From assembly GCA_965229695.1 (NCBI GenBank), contig OZ245921.1, forward strand, positions 930,001 through 994,000: a stretch of DNA of 64,000 nucleotides, written 5' to 3'. The translations under genes and the position numbers were made by a program. The stretch's first letter is position 1. The number at the start of each line of letters is the position of its first letter. A model generated the notes under the pieces. That model worked only from the letters and a program-made list of their open reading frames with translations, was not told the DNA's origin and searched no databases. Source of the DNA: JANSYL01 sp965229695 (GTDB lineage: Bacteria > Pseudomonadota > Alphaproteobacteria > Rhodobacterales > Rhodobacteraceae). Of this stretch, positions 63,977 to 64,000 are shown piece by piece.

Positions 63977-64000
63977 TAGCATATGGTCCCGGCTGACCGG

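Noticed and set aside
63985..64000. Start of the next gene
   Set aside because: ATG plus five codons only; too short to support a call.

Overview
This is a gene-dense, GC-rich stretch of alphaproteobacterial chromosome, almost certainly Rhodobacteraceae (Roseobacter group). The assignment rests on the ethylmalonyl-CoA pathway genes (ccr, ecm, meaB), a choXWV choline importer divergent from betI-betA, a heterotetrameric sarcosine oxidase operon soxBDAG, a fused SelD, form II CoxL, an H-NS/HvrA-like protein, and intergenic repeats of the CCCCTTCATCTGG type. No rRNA, tRNA, CRISPR array, phage module or transposase was seen.

Layout. 1-1.8 kb: ATPase (partial) and binding protein of a BMP-family ABC importer. 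2-5.2 kb, minus strand: rimI, tsaB, a GFA-family protein that appears to start at CTG, nfuA, DUF2267 and a universal stress protein. 5.3-13.7 kb: DsbA-like isomerase, branched-chain aminotransferase, VOC protein, FAD-binding dehydrogenase, creD, a type III PLP (ornithine) decarboxylase behind a hairpin-rich leader, deoD and an H-NS gene. 13.8-21.3 kb: ecm and ccr of the ethylmalonyl-CoA pathway, with a secreted EEP-family protein and an acyltransferase between them, then a 2-oxoglutarate oxygenase. 21.7-27 kb: betI-betA and choXWV around a likely BetI operator. 27.4-33.6 kb: alanine dehydrogenase, an orphan DNA methyltransferase with a nuclease-like C-terminus, lepA, a run of hairpin elements, and a DUF4160/DUF2442 pair.

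33.6-41 kb: small membrane and housekeeping genes, including a 1-kb gene-free stretch with a 33-bp periodic motif, then a hydrolase, a pirin, a beta-hydroxyacid dehydrogenase and a glutamate dehydrogenase-family gene. 41.2-49.6 kb: three TadE/TadG-type genes, soxBDAG and a Flp-like gene. 49.7-56 kb: dnaG-rpoD, an unknown compositionally atypical ORF coupled to the rpoD stop, an IMPACT-domain protein, hlyU and meaB. 56-64 kb: a DUF3108 protein, hrpB, a fused selD and a CoxL-type molybdenum hydroxylase subunit.

Functional links. ccr and ecm provide consecutive parts of C2-unit assimilation, and MeaB protects B12-dependent mutases such as Ecm. Choline import feeds BetA, while sarcosine oxidase handles the demethylated end of betaine breakdown, so the window carries both ends of choline/betaine use with the middle steps elsewhere. 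The accessory-looking material is concentrated in 28.5-35.7 kb and 53.7-54.5 kb. No clear multi-gene system of an unknown kind was found. The best leads are the methyltransferase-nuclease fusion with an AT-richer recognition segment, the hairpin cluster beside the DUF4160/DUF2442 pair, the 33-bp periodic repeat, and the ORF coupled to rpoD.
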